A DNA stretch of 64,000 bases from Flavobacteriaceae bacterium (GTDB lineage Bacteria; Bacteroidota; Bacteroidia; Flavobacteriales; Flavobacteriaceae): assembly GCA_013373635.1 (NCBI GenBank), contig JABXHN010000016.1, positions 62,001 to 126,000 of the forward strand, given 5' to 3'. Numbering within the stretch: the first letter of the stretch is position 1; each line of letters starts with the position of its first letter. Under the pieces are notes generated by a model, which worked only from the letters and a program-made list of their open reading frames with translations, was not told the DNA's origin and did no database searches. Positions 25,573-34,702 of the stretch are shown here, piece after piece. A program made the translations under genes and the position numbers.

Positions 25573-27062
25573 TGCGATTTAATCGTAAAATAGTAATCCA
25601 TCTCTTAGGCGTTTTAATGCTTTTTAATGGATTTTTTATGCTCATTGCGGCACTAGCTTCTGCCTATTACAAAGATGGGGTCACCCTTGAGATTTCTTTT
25701 TCGGCTATTGTAACCATGTTAATTGGTTTGGTAGCGATGTTCTTTACGAGGAATTATTCCAATAATCTTAAAGCTAAGGAAGGTTATATGGTAGTAACTA
25801 TGGGGTGGATTGTGATGACCTTCTCAGGAATGCTTCCTTACTTAACTTCAGGAGCCATTCCATCGGTTACAAATGCTTTTTTTGAAACGATGTCTGGTTA
25901 TACTACTACTGGTGCTTCTATTATGAATGATATTGAAATCATGCCAAAAGGAATCTTATTGTGGAGGTCACTAACGCACTGGATAGGAGGTATGGGGATT
26001 ATCGTTTTAGCGATTGCAATTCTTCCGCTGTTGGGAATAGGGGGAATGCAGCTTTTTTCAGCAGAATCTCCAGGTCCATCGGCAGATAAATTACACCCGA
26101 GAATTACCGATACGGCGAAGCGACTTTGGTTGATTTACGTCGGATATACCGTAGCCGAAACCATACTTTTGAATTTATCAGGTATGTCCTTATTCGATGC
26201 GATTAACCATTCGATGTCTACTCTATCAACAGGTGGGTTTTCAACTAAAAATGCATCCTTAGCCTATTGGAACTCGAATCCACTAATTGAATACATTGTG
26301 ATTCTTTTTATGTTTTTAGCGGGATCTAACTTTGTGCTCAGTTATTTTGCATTCAAAGGTAAAGTGGCTAAGGTTCTCAGAGATGAGGAGTTTAGATGGT
26401 ATGGTATGTTTATTCTTGGATTTACATTACTGGCTTTCCTTATTATTATTTTTCAGACCAATCAAGATGTAAGCGACTATTTCCCAATGGTTCTTGGCTT
26501 TGAAGAACACGCTTTTAGACACAGTTTGTTTCAAGTTTTAGCAGTAGTGACTACCACTGGATTTGTAACCGCAGATTTTACAGCTTGGACTCCTTTTATA
26601 ACGATTATGTTCTTTGCTCTGATGTTCTTAGGAGGATCTGCAGGGTCAACCGCCGGAGGAATTAAAGTAGTACGCCATTTACTCATTATTAAAAACGGTC
26701 TATTGGAATTCAAAAGAACTCTTCATCCAAACGCCGTAATCCCGGTTCGTTATAATAACAAATCAGTAAAGGAGCATATCGTTTACAATATCATCGCATT
26801 CTTTGTCCTGTATATGTTGCTCTTTATTGTTGGTGCAGGAGTATTGGGAGCATTGGGATTGGATTTTGTTTCAGCACTTGGGGCTTCTGCTACATCTTTG
26901 GGAAATGTCGGTCCAGGTTTTGGAATTGTCAATCCGCTCTCTAATTTTGAATCGCTACCGATGTTAGCTAAATGGTGGTGTTCGTTTTTGATGTTGTTGG
27001 GAAGACTTGAGCTCTTTACAGTGATGATTATCTTTACACCTTATTTCTGGAAGAAAATATAA
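25572..27062 (+). CDS. trkH: Trk potassium transporter membrane subunit TrkH
   Basis: Pore-forming subunit with four MPM repeats; filter-like stretches include MSGYTTTGASIM, STLSTGGFSTKN, VVTTTGFVTADF and SATSLGNVGPGFG. Conserved GGSAGSTAGGIKVVR lies before the fourth repeat. Length is 496 residues. It follows trkA with a 1-bp overlap and a bidirectional terminator comes 30 bp later. Together they take up K+ using the proton or sodium gradient and ATP-dependent gating. Confidence 0.95.
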   Translation: MRFNRKIVIHLLGVLMLFNGFFMLIAALASAYYKDGVTLEISFSAIVTMLIGLVAMFFTRNYSNNLKAKEGYMVVTMGWIVMTFSGMLPYLTSGAIPSVTNAFFETMSGYTTTGASIMNDIEIMPKGILLWRSLTHWIGGMGIIVLAIAILPLLGIGGMQLFSAESPGPSADKLHPRITDTAKRLWLIYVGYTVAETILLNLSGMSLFDAINHSMSTLSTGGFSTKNASLAYWNSNPLIEYIVILFMFLAGSNFVLSYFAFKGKVAKVLRDEEFRWYGMFILGFTLLAFLIIIFQTNQDVSDYFPMVLGFEEHAFRHSLFQVLAVVTTTGFVTADFTAWTPFITIMFFALMFLGGSAGSTAGGIKVVRHLLIIKNGLLEFKRTLHPNAVIPVRYNNKSVKEHIVYNIIAFFVLYMLLFIVGAGVLGALGLDFVSALGASATSLGNVGPGFGIVNPLSNFESLPMLAKWWCSFLMLLGRLELFTVMIIFTPYFWKKI

Positions 27063-27084
27063 ATCTATTTAGTTTGTAGATGAA

Positions 27085-27115
27085 TAAAAAAAGGCAGCTA
27101 TTAGCTGCCTTTTAT
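27085..27115. terminator. Bidirectional terminator between trkH and aspartate aminotransferase gene
   Basis: Perfect 9-bp stem AAGGCAGCT / AGCTGCCTT with a 3-base loop, an A-run to the left and TTTT to the right, between convergent genes. Confidence 0.85.
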
Positions 27116-27135
27116 AATTTATTCAAAATTGAGTT

Positions 27136-28326
27136 TTAACTCAATGCTTTTTTGATTCTTGCAATCGCTTCTTTTAATTCTGCTTCAGAGGCAGCATAAG
27201 AGATACGAATACAGTTTGGATTTCCAAATGCTTCACCAGTAACTGTAGCAACATTCGCTTTTTCTAATAAGAATAAGGAGAAATCTGATGCATTGTTAAT
27301 TTGCATACCGTCGATAGTTTTACCAAAGAATGATGAAATATCAGGGAATACATAAAAAGCACCTTCTGGTATATTGAGGTTAAATCCTTCGATTTCACCA
27401 AGTAATCCCAATACAAGATCTCTTCTTTTGTGGAATTCATCAATCATGTATTGAATTTTCTCTTTTGGAGCTTCTAGAGCAGCAATTGTAGCTCTTTGAG
27501 CAATTGAGTTTGCTCCTGAAGTAACTTGACCTTGAAATTTATTAGTAGCTTTAGCAATCCATGCTGGAGCACCGATAAATCCGATACGCCATCCTGTCAT
27601 TGCAAATGCTTTCGATACACCGTTTACGGTGATCGTTCTGTCGTACATGCCTTCTATTGCAGCGATACTTACATGACCTCCTGTAAAGTTGATGTGTTCG
27701 TAGATCTCATCAGATACCACAAAAATCCCTGGGTGGTTTCTTAAAACTGCGGCTAGGGATTCTAACTCCTCTTTTGAATAAACAGATCCAGAAGGATTAC
27801 ATGGAGATGAGAACCAAAGCATTTTAGTCTTAGGTGTGATTGCATCCTCTAACTGTTGAGCTGTCATTTTAAAGTCTGTGTCAATAGAAGTTGGAACTTC
27901 GACAGGAACTCCACCAGCCAATTTTACAATATCGCTATATGATACCCAATAAGGTGCAGGAAGTACTACTTCGTCACCCTCGTTAATCATCGCCATTGCT
28001 ACGTTTGCAAGTGATTGTTTTGCTCCAGTTGAAACTACAATTTGATCTAATCCGTAGTCTAAGTTGTTGTCTCTCTTAAATTTGTTAGCAATTGCTTGTT
28101 TAAGATCAGCATACCCATCTACAGGAGAATAAGAACTGTAGTTCTGATCGATTGCTTCTTTAGCAGCTTCCTTTATAAAATCAGGAATGTTGAAGTCTGG
28201 TTCGCCGAGACTGAGTCCTATAATGTCTCTTCCCTCTGCTTTTAATTCTCTAGCTTTTGCTGCCATCGCCAAGGTAGCAGAAGTAGCCATGTTGTTGATT
28301 CTTTCCGATAAAAAATCTGTACTCAT
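27136..28326 (-). CDS. Class I PLP aminotransferase, aspartate type
   Basis: Fold-type I aminotransferase of the 1-gamma/aspartate-prephenate group, 396 residues. Seen: GLSLGEPDFNIPDFIKEAAKEAI, STGAKQSLANVAMAMI, the stretch WFSSPCNPSGSVYSKEEL, VVSDEIYEHINF and the PLP lysine in TVNGVSKAFAMTGWRIGFIGAP. It probably moves amino groups between aspartate and 2-oxoglutarate. A second, more distant class I aminotransferase is at 58167. It begins 11 bp after the desaturase stop, so the two may be co-transcribed. Confidence 0.92.
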   Translation of the reverse strand: MSTDFLSERINNMATSATLAMAAKARELKAEGRDIIGLSLGEPDFNIPDFIKEAAKEAIDQNYSSYSPVDGYADLKQAIANKFKRDNNLDYGLDQIVVSTGAKQSLANVAMAMINEGDEVVLPAPYWVSYSDIVKLAGGVPVEVPTSIDTDFKMTAQQLEDAITPKTKMLWFSSPCNPSGSVYSKEELESLAAVLRNHPGIFVVSDEIYEHINFTGGHVSIAAIEGMYDRTITVNGVSKAFAMTGWRIGFIGAPAWIAKATNKFQGQVTSGANSIAQRATIAALEAPKEKIQYMIDEFHKRRDLVLGLLGEIEGFNLNIPEGAFYVFPDISSFFGKTIDGMQINNASDFSLFLLEKANVATVTGEAFGNPNCIRISYAASEAELKEAIARIKKALS

Positions 28327-28336
28327 AAGATTGGTT

Positions 28337-29437
28337 CTAAAATTGTAATTCTGGTTTTTTCCCTAAAGACTTTAAGTGTCTAAAGTGCGAAATTATAGCT
28401 TTTCTTGTAGTTTTATACTCATTGTATGGCAAATTGAACTCTTTTGCTGTTTCTTTAACAATTTTTGAAATTTTTGTGTAATGTATGTGACTGATATTCG
28501 GAAAGATGTGGTGTTCAACTTGGTGATTTAAACCTCCAGTATACCAATTCATCAAACGATTTTTTCTCGCAAAATTTACAGTAGTATGTAATTGATGAAT
28601 GGCCCAAGTGTTCTCCATTTTTCCTTCTTCATTCGGAAGAGGGGTTTCTGCTTGATCAACTACGTGAGCTAATTGAAACACTACTGATAAAATGAGTCCT
28701 GCAACATAATGCATGGTGAAGAAACCAATAAGAACTTTGTACCATGCAATATCTAAAACAAGCATCGGTATCACAATCCAAATTCCAAAATAGATCAGTT
28801 TTGTAATTAAAAGTACCGACCAATTAATAGCAGGTTTTGGAAATGAACCATAGGCTAATTTTTTCTTGGTATAACGATACATCTGCATAAAGTCTGTAGA
28901 GATAGCCCAGTTGAATGTAAGTAATCCGTAAAGGAATATAGAGTAGAGGTGTTGAAATTTGTGATGTTTTCTCCACTGATCGTGCTCAGTAAATCTCAGT
29001 ATTCGACCAGCTTCTAAATCCTCATCATGATTGTGAATGTTCGTATAGGTATGGTGAAGTACATTGTGTTGTACTTGCCAATTGTATACATTTCCAGCTA
29101 AGATGTAGATACTCCCTCCCATAAGGTTATTGACCCATTTCTTAGAAGAATAAGCTCCGTGATTTCCATCGTGCATCACATTCATACCAACACCAGCCAT
29201 TCCAATTCCGATTACTACCGTGAGAAGTAAATTTAACCAGTTAGGAAGATCCATGCTGAGTATTACAAAATAGGGAGCTAAGAAAATCCCAAACATAATC
29301 ACTGTTTTAAAGTGAAGTGCTAAAGTTCCTGTTTTTTTTAAATTGTTGGATTGAAAGTATTCGTTGACCCTTTTGTTAAGCGTTCTAAAGAACTGTTGAG
29401 GATCTTTTCTGGAAAATCGTACGGATTGTTGTGACAT
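28337..29437 (-). CDS. Front-end-type fatty acid desaturase
   Basis: Membrane di-iron desaturase. Three histidine boxes are present: HDGNHG (about residue 100), HNVLHHTYTN and the C-terminal QVEHHIFP. The Gln in the last box is the mark of front-end (delta-5/delta-6 type) enzymes acting on acyl-CoA or acyl-lipid. No fused cytochrome b5 domain. I prefer the ATG at 29437 (MSQQSVRFSRKDPQQFF) since the track's TTG at 29461 lies inside the promoter motif. About 366 residues. It probably adjusts membrane fluidity; the double-bond position is not determinable. Confidence 0.88.
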   Translation of the reverse strand: MSQQSVRFSRKDPQQFFRTLNKRVNEYFQSNNLKKTGTLALHFKTVIMFGIFLAPYFVILSMDLPNWLNLLLTVVIGIGMAGVGMNVMHDGNHGAYSSKKWVNNLMGGSIYILAGNVYNWQVQHNVLHHTYTNIHNHDEDLEAGRILRFTEHDQWRKHHKFQHLYSIFLYGLLTFNWAISTDFMQMYRYTKKKLAYGSFPKPAINWSVLLITKLIYFGIWIVIPMLVLDIAWYKVLIGFFTMHYVAGLILSVVFQLAHVVDQAETPLPNEEGKMENTWAIHQLHTTVNFARKNRLMNWYTGGLNHQVEHHIFPNISHIHYTKISKIVKETAKEFNLPYNEYKTTRKAIISHFRHLKSLGKKPELQF

Positions 29438-29458
29438 ATGTAGAGTAGAAATTTCTTG

Positions 29459-29466
29459 CAAAGATA
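29459..29466 (-). promoter_or_regulatory. -7 promoter element of the desaturase gene
   Basis: TATCTTTG on the minus strand, 21 bp before the ATG at 29437. Its TTG is the upstream start proposed by the ORF track, which argues against that start. Confidence 0.5.
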
Positions 29467-29529
29467 AGGGAAGCGTAAGACTTCGATAGTTAAAATTTTA
29501 AAAAAAATGGAAAATACAACTACTTTAGA

Positions 29530-29537
29530 TACTTTTG
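29530..29537 (+). promoter_or_regulatory. -7 promoter element of rsmG
   Basis: TACTTTTG, 15 bp before the rsmG ATG. Confidence 0.5.
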
Positions 29538-29552
29538 TACAAAGTTTAAACT

Positions 29553-30182
29553 ATGGATGTCCATCTTATTACCAACTATTTTCCAGATCTAAGTCCAGCT
29601 CAGATTGAACAGTTTTCTAAACTCGAGGAACTTTATAAAGATTGGAATCTCAAAATTAATGTAGTGTCCAGAAAGGATATTGATGAATTGTATTTAAGAC
29701 ATGTATTGCACTCTTTGGCAATTGCAAAATTTATCCAATTTAAACCGGGTTCAAAAATATTGGATGTAGGTACAGGTGGAGGTTTTCCTGGGATACCCTT
29801 GGCGATAATGTTTCCACAGGTACAGTTTACTTTAGTGGATTCCATCGGTAAAAAAATCAAGGTGGTTGAGGAAGTTGTTGAAGGTTTAGGACTGACCAAT
29901 GTGGTATCCAAACACCAACGAGTTGAAGAAGAAAAAGAGCAGTTTGATTTTGTGGTTTCCAGAGCGGTGGCTGCAATGCCAACCTTTATGCGTTGGATTA
30001 AGGGGAGGATATCAAAAAAATCCAATCACGATATCAGAAACGGAGTACTCTATCTAAAAGGAGGAGATCTAGAAGAAGAGCTCAAGGATTATACAACTAT
30101 TGAGATTTATGACTTAAAAGATTTTTATACAGAAGAATTTTTTGACACTAAGAAGTTGGTTTACCTGCCTAAAAAGCAATAA
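29553..30182 (+). CDS. rsmG: 16S rRNA (guanine(527)-N7)-methyltransferase RsmG
   Basis: Methylates G527 of 16S rRNA near the decoding site; loss in other bacteria gives low-level streptomycin resistance. Motifs: YKDWNLKINVVSRKDIDELYLRHVLHSLAI, the SAM site KILDVGTGGGFPGIPLAIMFP and FDFVVSRAVAAMPTF. The 209-residue length is typical. It is single and ends at a strong terminator. Confidence 0.95.
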   Translation: MDVHLITNYFPDLSPAQIEQFSKLEELYKDWNLKINVVSRKDIDELYLRHVLHSLAIAKFIQFKPGSKILDVGTGGGFPGIPLAIMFPQVQFTLVDSIGKKIKVVEEVVEGLGLTNVVSKHQRVEEEKEQFDFVVSRAVAAMPTFMRWIKGRISKKSNHDIRNGVLYLKGGDLEEELKDYTTIEIYDLKDFYTEEFFDTKKLVYLPKKQ

Positions 30183-30206
30183 TTCTATTTTGTAATGTGA
30201 AAAGAT

Positions 30207-30234
30207 AAGGGGGAGTCATTGACTCCCCCTTTTT
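30207..30234. terminator. Bidirectional terminator between rsmG and pruA
   Basis: Long G/C-rich inverted repeat AAGGGGGAGTCA / TGACTCCCCCTT with a minimal loop and T-run, between convergent genes. Confidence 0.87.
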
Positions 30235-30254
30235 AATGTGTAGAATCGTTCCAA

Positions 30255-31883
30255 TTAGTTTCCTAAAAATGGATATCTGTAATCAGAAGGAGTGTCAAAA
30301 GTCTCCTTAATTAATCGAGGTGATACCCAACGGAGTAGGTTTTGAGCAGAACCAGCTTTGTCGTTCGTTCCTGAAGCTCTTGCACCTCCAAATGGTTGTT
30401 GTCCTACAACGGCTCCAGTTGGTTTGTCATTGATGTAGAAGTTACCTGCTGAATTTTGTAATGCAACTGTTGCCTCAGTAATCGCATAGCGGTCTTTCGC
30501 TAGAACAGCTCCTGTCAGTGCGTAAATAGAGGTGTTGTCAACGAGTTTTAAGGTATCTGACCAATCTTCATCCTTATAGACATAAATTGTTACTACAGGT
30601 CCAAAAAGTTCTGTTTCCATAGTGGTGTACTTTGGATCCTTTGTAAGGATGGCAGTTGGTTCGATAAAGTATCCTTTTGATTTGTCGTAACCGCCGCCGG
30701 CGATGATTTCAACATCCTTATCATTTTTTGCTGCCTCTATATAAGAAGCTAATTTGTCAAATGCACCTTCGTGAATGACAGCAGTGACAAAGTTACTCAT
30801 GTCTTCTGGTGATCCAGGTTTGTTGATCGAAGCCATGTCATTTTTTAAATACTCGAGTATTTCATCCGCTTTAGAAGATGGTATGTATACTCTAGAAGCA
30901 GCACTACATTTTTGACCTTGAAGTTCGAACGCTCCTCTGACAATTGCAGTTGCTACTTGTTTAGAATCAGCAGATGGATGAGAAATAATAAAATCTTTAC
31001 CACCGGTTTCCCCTACAATTCGAGGATAGGTTTTATATGTCTGAATATTGTTCCCAATCTGTGTCCACAGTGATTTGAAGACCTGAGTAGAGCCAGTAAA
31101 GTGAATACCTGCAAAATCTGGATGAGACAATATTGTTTCTGTAACCATAACAGGATCTCCATAAATCACATTGATCACTCCATCTGGAAGTCCAGCTTCC
31201 TTGAAAATATCAACAATTACTTTAGCAGAATAAATTTGAGAATCTGAAGGTTTCCAAACCACAACATTTCCCATCATGGCTGCAGAAGCAGGAAGATTTC
31301 CGGCGATTGCAGTAAAGTTGAATGGAGTGATGGCGTATACAAATCCTTCCAATGGTCTGTATTCTACACGATTCCAAATACCGTCAGATGAAATTGGCTG
31401 ATCGCTGTATATTTGTTGCATAAAGCTAACATTGAATCTCAAGAAATCGATAAACTCACAAGCTGCGTCAATTTCTGCTTGATGAATTGTTTTTGATTGA
31501 GCAATCATCGTTGCCGCATTGATTTTATAGCGATACTTTTTAGAAATTAAATCAGCAGCTTTTAAAAATACGGCTGCTCTTTGTTCCCATGGAGTATTAG
31601 CCCATTTGCTTCTGTTTTCAAGTGCGTTTTCGATCGCATCTTGAACGTGCTTTTTCTCAGCTAAATGATAAGTTCCTACTTGGTGCTTGTGATCGTGAGG
31701 AGGTGATAGGGGTTTGGTATTCCCGGTTCGAACTTCCTCAGATCCTATATACATTGGAATATCAACAGTACTGTTAAACATACTTGTGTATTCACGGAGG
31801 ACTTCTTCACGCTCCAAACTTCCAGGTGCATATGATTTTACAGCCTCATTTACTGGAGTTGGTACATTGAAAAATGCATTCAT
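30255..31883 (-). CDS. pruA: L-glutamate gamma-semialdehyde (P5C) dehydrogenase
   Basis: NAD-dependent aldehyde dehydrogenase finishing proline breakdown to glutamate. It is monofunctional (542 residues), without the proline dehydrogenase domain fused in PutA. Motifs: YAITPFNFTAIAGNLPASAAMMGN, VWKPSD, the glutamate in RIVGETGGKDF and the nucleophile in LQGQKCSAASRVYIP, with FGGARASGTNDKAG near the end. This matches the P5CDH1 subfamily. A proline dehydrogenase gene is not in the window. Confidence 0.95.
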   Translation of the reverse strand: MNAFFNVPTPVNEAVKSYAPGSLEREEVLREYTSMFNSTVDIPMYIGSEEVRTGNTKPLSPPHDHKHQVGTYHLAEKKHVQDAIENALENRSKWANTPWEQRAAVFLKAADLISKKYRYKINAATMIAQSKTIHQAEIDAACEFIDFLRFNVSFMQQIYSDQPISSDGIWNRVEYRPLEGFVYAITPFNFTAIAGNLPASAAMMGNVVVWKPSDSQIYSAKVIVDIFKEAGLPDGVINVIYGDPVMVTETILSHPDFAGIHFTGSTQVFKSLWTQIGNNIQTYKTYPRIVGETGGKDFIISHPSADSKQVATAIVRGAFELQGQKCSAASRVYIPSSKADEILEYLKNDMASINKPGSPEDMSNFVTAVIHEGAFDKLASYIEAAKNDKDVEIIAGGGYDKSKGYFIEPTAILTKDPKYTTMETELFGPVVTIYVYKDEDWSDTLKLVDNTSIYALTGAVLAKDRYAITEATVALQNSAGNFYINDKPTGAVVGQQPFGGARASGTNDKAGSAQNLLRWVSPRLIKETFDTPSDYRYPFLGN

Positions 31884-31915
31884 AGTTTAGTGTATTTAAG
31901 AGGATTATTGTTGGT

Positions 31916-31923
31916 CAAAGATA
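31916..31923 (-). promoter_or_regulatory. -7 promoter element of pruA
   Basis: TATCTTTG on the minus strand, 32 bp before the pruA ATG. Confidence 0.45.
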
Positions 31924-31954
31924 CAAAAGTGAAATAGAAAAACATGGCGATTCA

Positions 31955-33208
31955 CTAGTTTTCTATTTGCTGGGAATTTGCGATTCCAATACCTACTAAT
32001 CGGTCGTAAATTGATCCGAATCTACGGTAGTAAACTAATATGTGATATTGGTTTTCAGTTACGTGAAAATTTCCGCTGATCAGATTGTCTATTCTTTGAT
32101 TTTTTTTGTCAACTGCTATGTATTTGTAATTGTAGAACCCTTGTTTGAGTAAGAGACTCGCCTGATAGCGATTGATGTCTTTGTTAAAATTCATTTTGGT
32201 TTCATCACTCCAATTGTAATTGTTGAATTTTCCGCTGAGATAAATTTGTTTTATCTCATTGTTGATTGGAGGTTCTAGACTAAAGTGAACCCAAGTGTAA
32301 TCGGCTTCGATACTTGGATTTGTTCCTTGTGTGGTGTTAATTCTAAAATCTCCATTGATATCTGGAAAATAGGTGTAGGGCAATTGCGCTCTTGATCTAT
32401 TGCCATATAGCCAGTGCTCGTATATGTCAGCAAGTTCAATTTTAGCGATAGTACCTTGAGCTGCTCTAATGTCTTTGGTGTCAAAATTGAGGTATTCATT
32501 ACCAGCGTTAAAACTAGCTTCATTTGAATATCTAAAAACCAATTCATTCCCTTTGTTGTATTGAGGGTATAGATATCTAATGGTGCTATTCCAATCGTAA
32601 TTCTGCATCAACGCAATCTGGATCTCTTTCTTGGGATTAGCCGTGTTTAAATTCTCTGTAAAAATTGAAAACTCTATATTTTGTTTAGTGTTCATGCTTT
32701 CAAAATCTCTATTTCGCTTTACTTGAGCCGAAACTTTAGAAAGATTCTCAAACACTATAAACCTTCTTGAAAACATTAAGTCATCATAAGAGTCGTAAAT
32801 TTCAATCATGTAATTTCCACTTACTTTTAAGCTTAAATCAGCATTGGGAATTGTCAATTGATAATTGGAATATTGAACTAAAGTATTATAGGAATTGTTG
32901 TAATTTCTAATACGTTGATTGTCATTTCCATTTAGGTATTCGCTCTTTAAAAGTTTTGAAGGAGACCAATCGTAATTACAGTGAATAATTCTGTAGTAGT
33001 AATCACTTTCATCAGCTTTTAGATCATCGAAACTCAAAAAAAAAGGTTCGCCTAATCGAACAATTGGAAATTGATCGTCTGAGGCTCCTTTAAAAATAAT
33101 GGTACGCAGGTATTGAGGAGGTTCCTTTTCAATTAGTTCTTGAGCATTAACTATCTGAAATACAGATAATAACAAGATAAAATTGATTAAAACATACTTT
33201 TTTATCAT
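31955..33208 (-). CDS. DUF5103 protein, type IX secretion plug
   Basis: Secreted protein of 417 residues with a signal peptide (FILLLSVFQIVNAQ). It begins PPQYLRTIIFKGASDDQFPIVRLGEPFFLSFDDL, has YYYRIIHCNYDWSPSKLLKSEYLNG and later immunoglobulin-like beta segments (LSGKFNNYNWSDETKMNFN, then QASLLLKQGFYNYKYI). These are features of DUF5103, the periplasmic Plug that seals the SprA translocon of the T9SS. Function is taken from family knowledge. It stands alone, divergent from nqrA; a near match to the promoter motif (one mismatch) lies at 33214-33221. Confidence 0.85.
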   Translation of the reverse strand: MIKKYVLINFILLLSVFQIVNAQELIEKEPPQYLRTIIFKGASDDQFPIVRLGEPFFLSFDDLKADESDYYYRIIHCNYDWSPSKLLKSEYLNGNDNQRIRNYNNSYNTLVQYSNYQLTIPNADLSLKVSGNYMIEIYDSYDDLMFSRRFIVFENLSKVSAQVKRNRDFESMNTKQNIEFSIFTENLNTANPKKEIQIALMQNYDWNSTIRYLYPQYNKGNELVFRYSNEASFNAGNEYLNFDTKDIRAAQGTIAKIELADIYEHWLYGNRSRAQLPYTYFPDINGDFRINTTQGTNPSIEADYTWVHFSLEPPINNEIKQIYLSGKFNNYNWSDETKMNFNKDINRYQASLLLKQGFYNYKYIAVDKKNQRIDNLISGNFHVTENQYHILVYYRRFGSIYDRLVGIGIANSQQIEN

Positions 33209-33300
33209 GAGTTAAAGATAGTATTTTTGTTAGATTTTATAAATGAAAATATTGCGAAAAATTTAATTGTTAATTATTATGAATACTCTCAATTTAGTCA

Positions 33301-33308
33301 TAAATTTG
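33301..33308 (+). promoter_or_regulatory. -7 promoter element of the nqr operon
   Basis: TAAATTTG, 40 bp before the nqrA ATG. Confidence 0.5.
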
Positions 33309-33348
33309 CATCAATTTTTTAAAGAAATTAACTAAAGGTCTACATAAT

Positions 33349-34701
33349 ATGTCTACAGACATTCGAATCAAAAAAGGATTAGACATTAATCTTGTAGGAG
33401 CCGCTCAAAAAGAGACTAGTATTCTCAAAGACAGTGACTCGTATCAGATTAATCTAGATGACTTCCACGGAATTGTTCCAAAATTACTTCTCAAACAATG
33501 TGAAAAAGTTAAAGCAGGTCAAGGGTTGTTTTTTAACAAAGACAATGAAGAGATGCTATTTGTTTCTCCTGTAAGTGGAGTGATTGACGAAATTAAAAGA
33601 GGGGCAAGAAGAAGAGTATTAACTATCACCATCAAAGCTGATGGAACTGATTCTACTGAAAAACTTCAAACGGTAAATCTTGAAAATGACAGTGCTGATC
33701 AAATTAAGAAAGCATTGTTAGCTGGTGGTTGTTGGCCGTTTATCAAACAACGTCCTTACGATATAATCGCAAATCCAGCTGATACTCCTAAGGGTATATT
33801 TATTTCTGGATTGGATACAGCTCCATTGGCTGCTGATTTAGATTATACACTCGCAGGAAGTGAAAAATACTTGCAAGCTGCAGTTACCGCACTTGGTAAA
33901 TTAACTTCTGGTTCAGTTCACATTTCTGTTAAAGGAAGTTCCTCAGTTCTTGCAGGTTTAGAAGGTGTTCAATTACATACTGTTTCTGGACCACATCCTG
34001 CTGGACTCGTTGGAACGCTTATCAATAAAGTAGATCCTATTAATAAAGGAGAACGCGTTTGGACTGTGAATGCTGCTGATTTAGAAATTATCGGTAAGCT
34101 TTTATTAGAAGGTGAGTTTGACGGTTCAAGAACTATAGCAGTTGCTGGATCTGGAGTTTCAAAACCATCATATGTTCGCGTTAAATTAGGAGCAGAAATC
34201 AAAACTGTTTTAGATGCAGCTGGTGGATTGACTGATGAAAATGTCAGAGTAATCAATGGAAATGTTCTTACAGGAACAGGTGTTGCTTCATTCAGATACC
34301 TTAGATTTTACAACAATTCTGTCACGGTAATTCCAGAAGGGAATGATTACGAACTTTTTGGATGGGCGAAACCAGTTTCAAATAAAGTATCTATTACAAG
34401 AGCCCTAACCTTATCGTGGTTAAACAAGCGCAAAAAATACAATCTCAATACCAATACAAACGGGGAGCACAGGGCATTTGTGCTCACAGGTCAGTACGAG
34501 CAAGTATTTCCATTGGATATTTATCCAATGCAACTGCTGAAGTCTTGTATGATTAAAGATCTCGATGAGATGGAGCAGTTAGGATTATACGAAGTAGCTC
34601 CTGAGGATTTTGCGCTTACAGAATTTGTGTGTGTTTCAAAGCAACCACACCAAAAAATTATTAGAGAAGCATTGGATTTATTACATAAAGAAATCGGATA
34701 A
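33349..34701 (+). CDS. nqrA: Na+-translocating NADH:quinone reductase subunit A
   Basis: Cytoplasmic peripheral subunit of the sodium-pumping NADH dehydrogenase. It opens IRIKKGLDINLVGAAQ, carries HGIVPKLLLKQCEKVKAGQGLFFNKDNE and VSPVSGVIDEIKRGARRRVL, and later GPHPAGLVGTLINKVDPINKGERVWTVNA, all typical NqrA. It is 450 residues, as in other members. First gene of the operon nqrABCDEF. The complex oxidises NADH, reduces menaquinone and exports Na+. Confidence 0.97.
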   Translation: MSTDIRIKKGLDINLVGAAQKETSILKDSDSYQINLDDFHGIVPKLLLKQCEKVKAGQGLFFNKDNEEMLFVSPVSGVIDEIKRGARRRVLTITIKADGTDSTEKLQTVNLENDSADQIKKALLAGGCWPFIKQRPYDIIANPADTPKGIFISGLDTAPLAADLDYTLAGSEKYLQAAVTALGKLTSGSVHISVKGSSSVLAGLEGVQLHTVSGPHPAGLVGTLINKVDPINKGERVWTVNAADLEIIGKLLLEGEFDGSRTIAVAGSGVSKPSYVRVKLGAEIKTVLDAAGGLTDENVRVINGNVLTGTGVASFRYLRFYNNSVTVIPEGNDYELFGWAKPVSNKVSITRALTLSWLNKRKKYNLNTNTNGEHRAFVLTGQYEQVFPLDIYPMQLLKSCMIKDLDEMEQLGLYEVAPEDFALTEFVCVSKQPHQKIIREALDLLHKEIG

Positions 34702-34702
34702 A

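Noticed and set aside
34610-34702. Extended N-terminus of NqrB
   Set aside because: Overlaps the end of nqrA in another frame and adds 31 residues unlike any NqrB; the ATG at 34703 fits the family.
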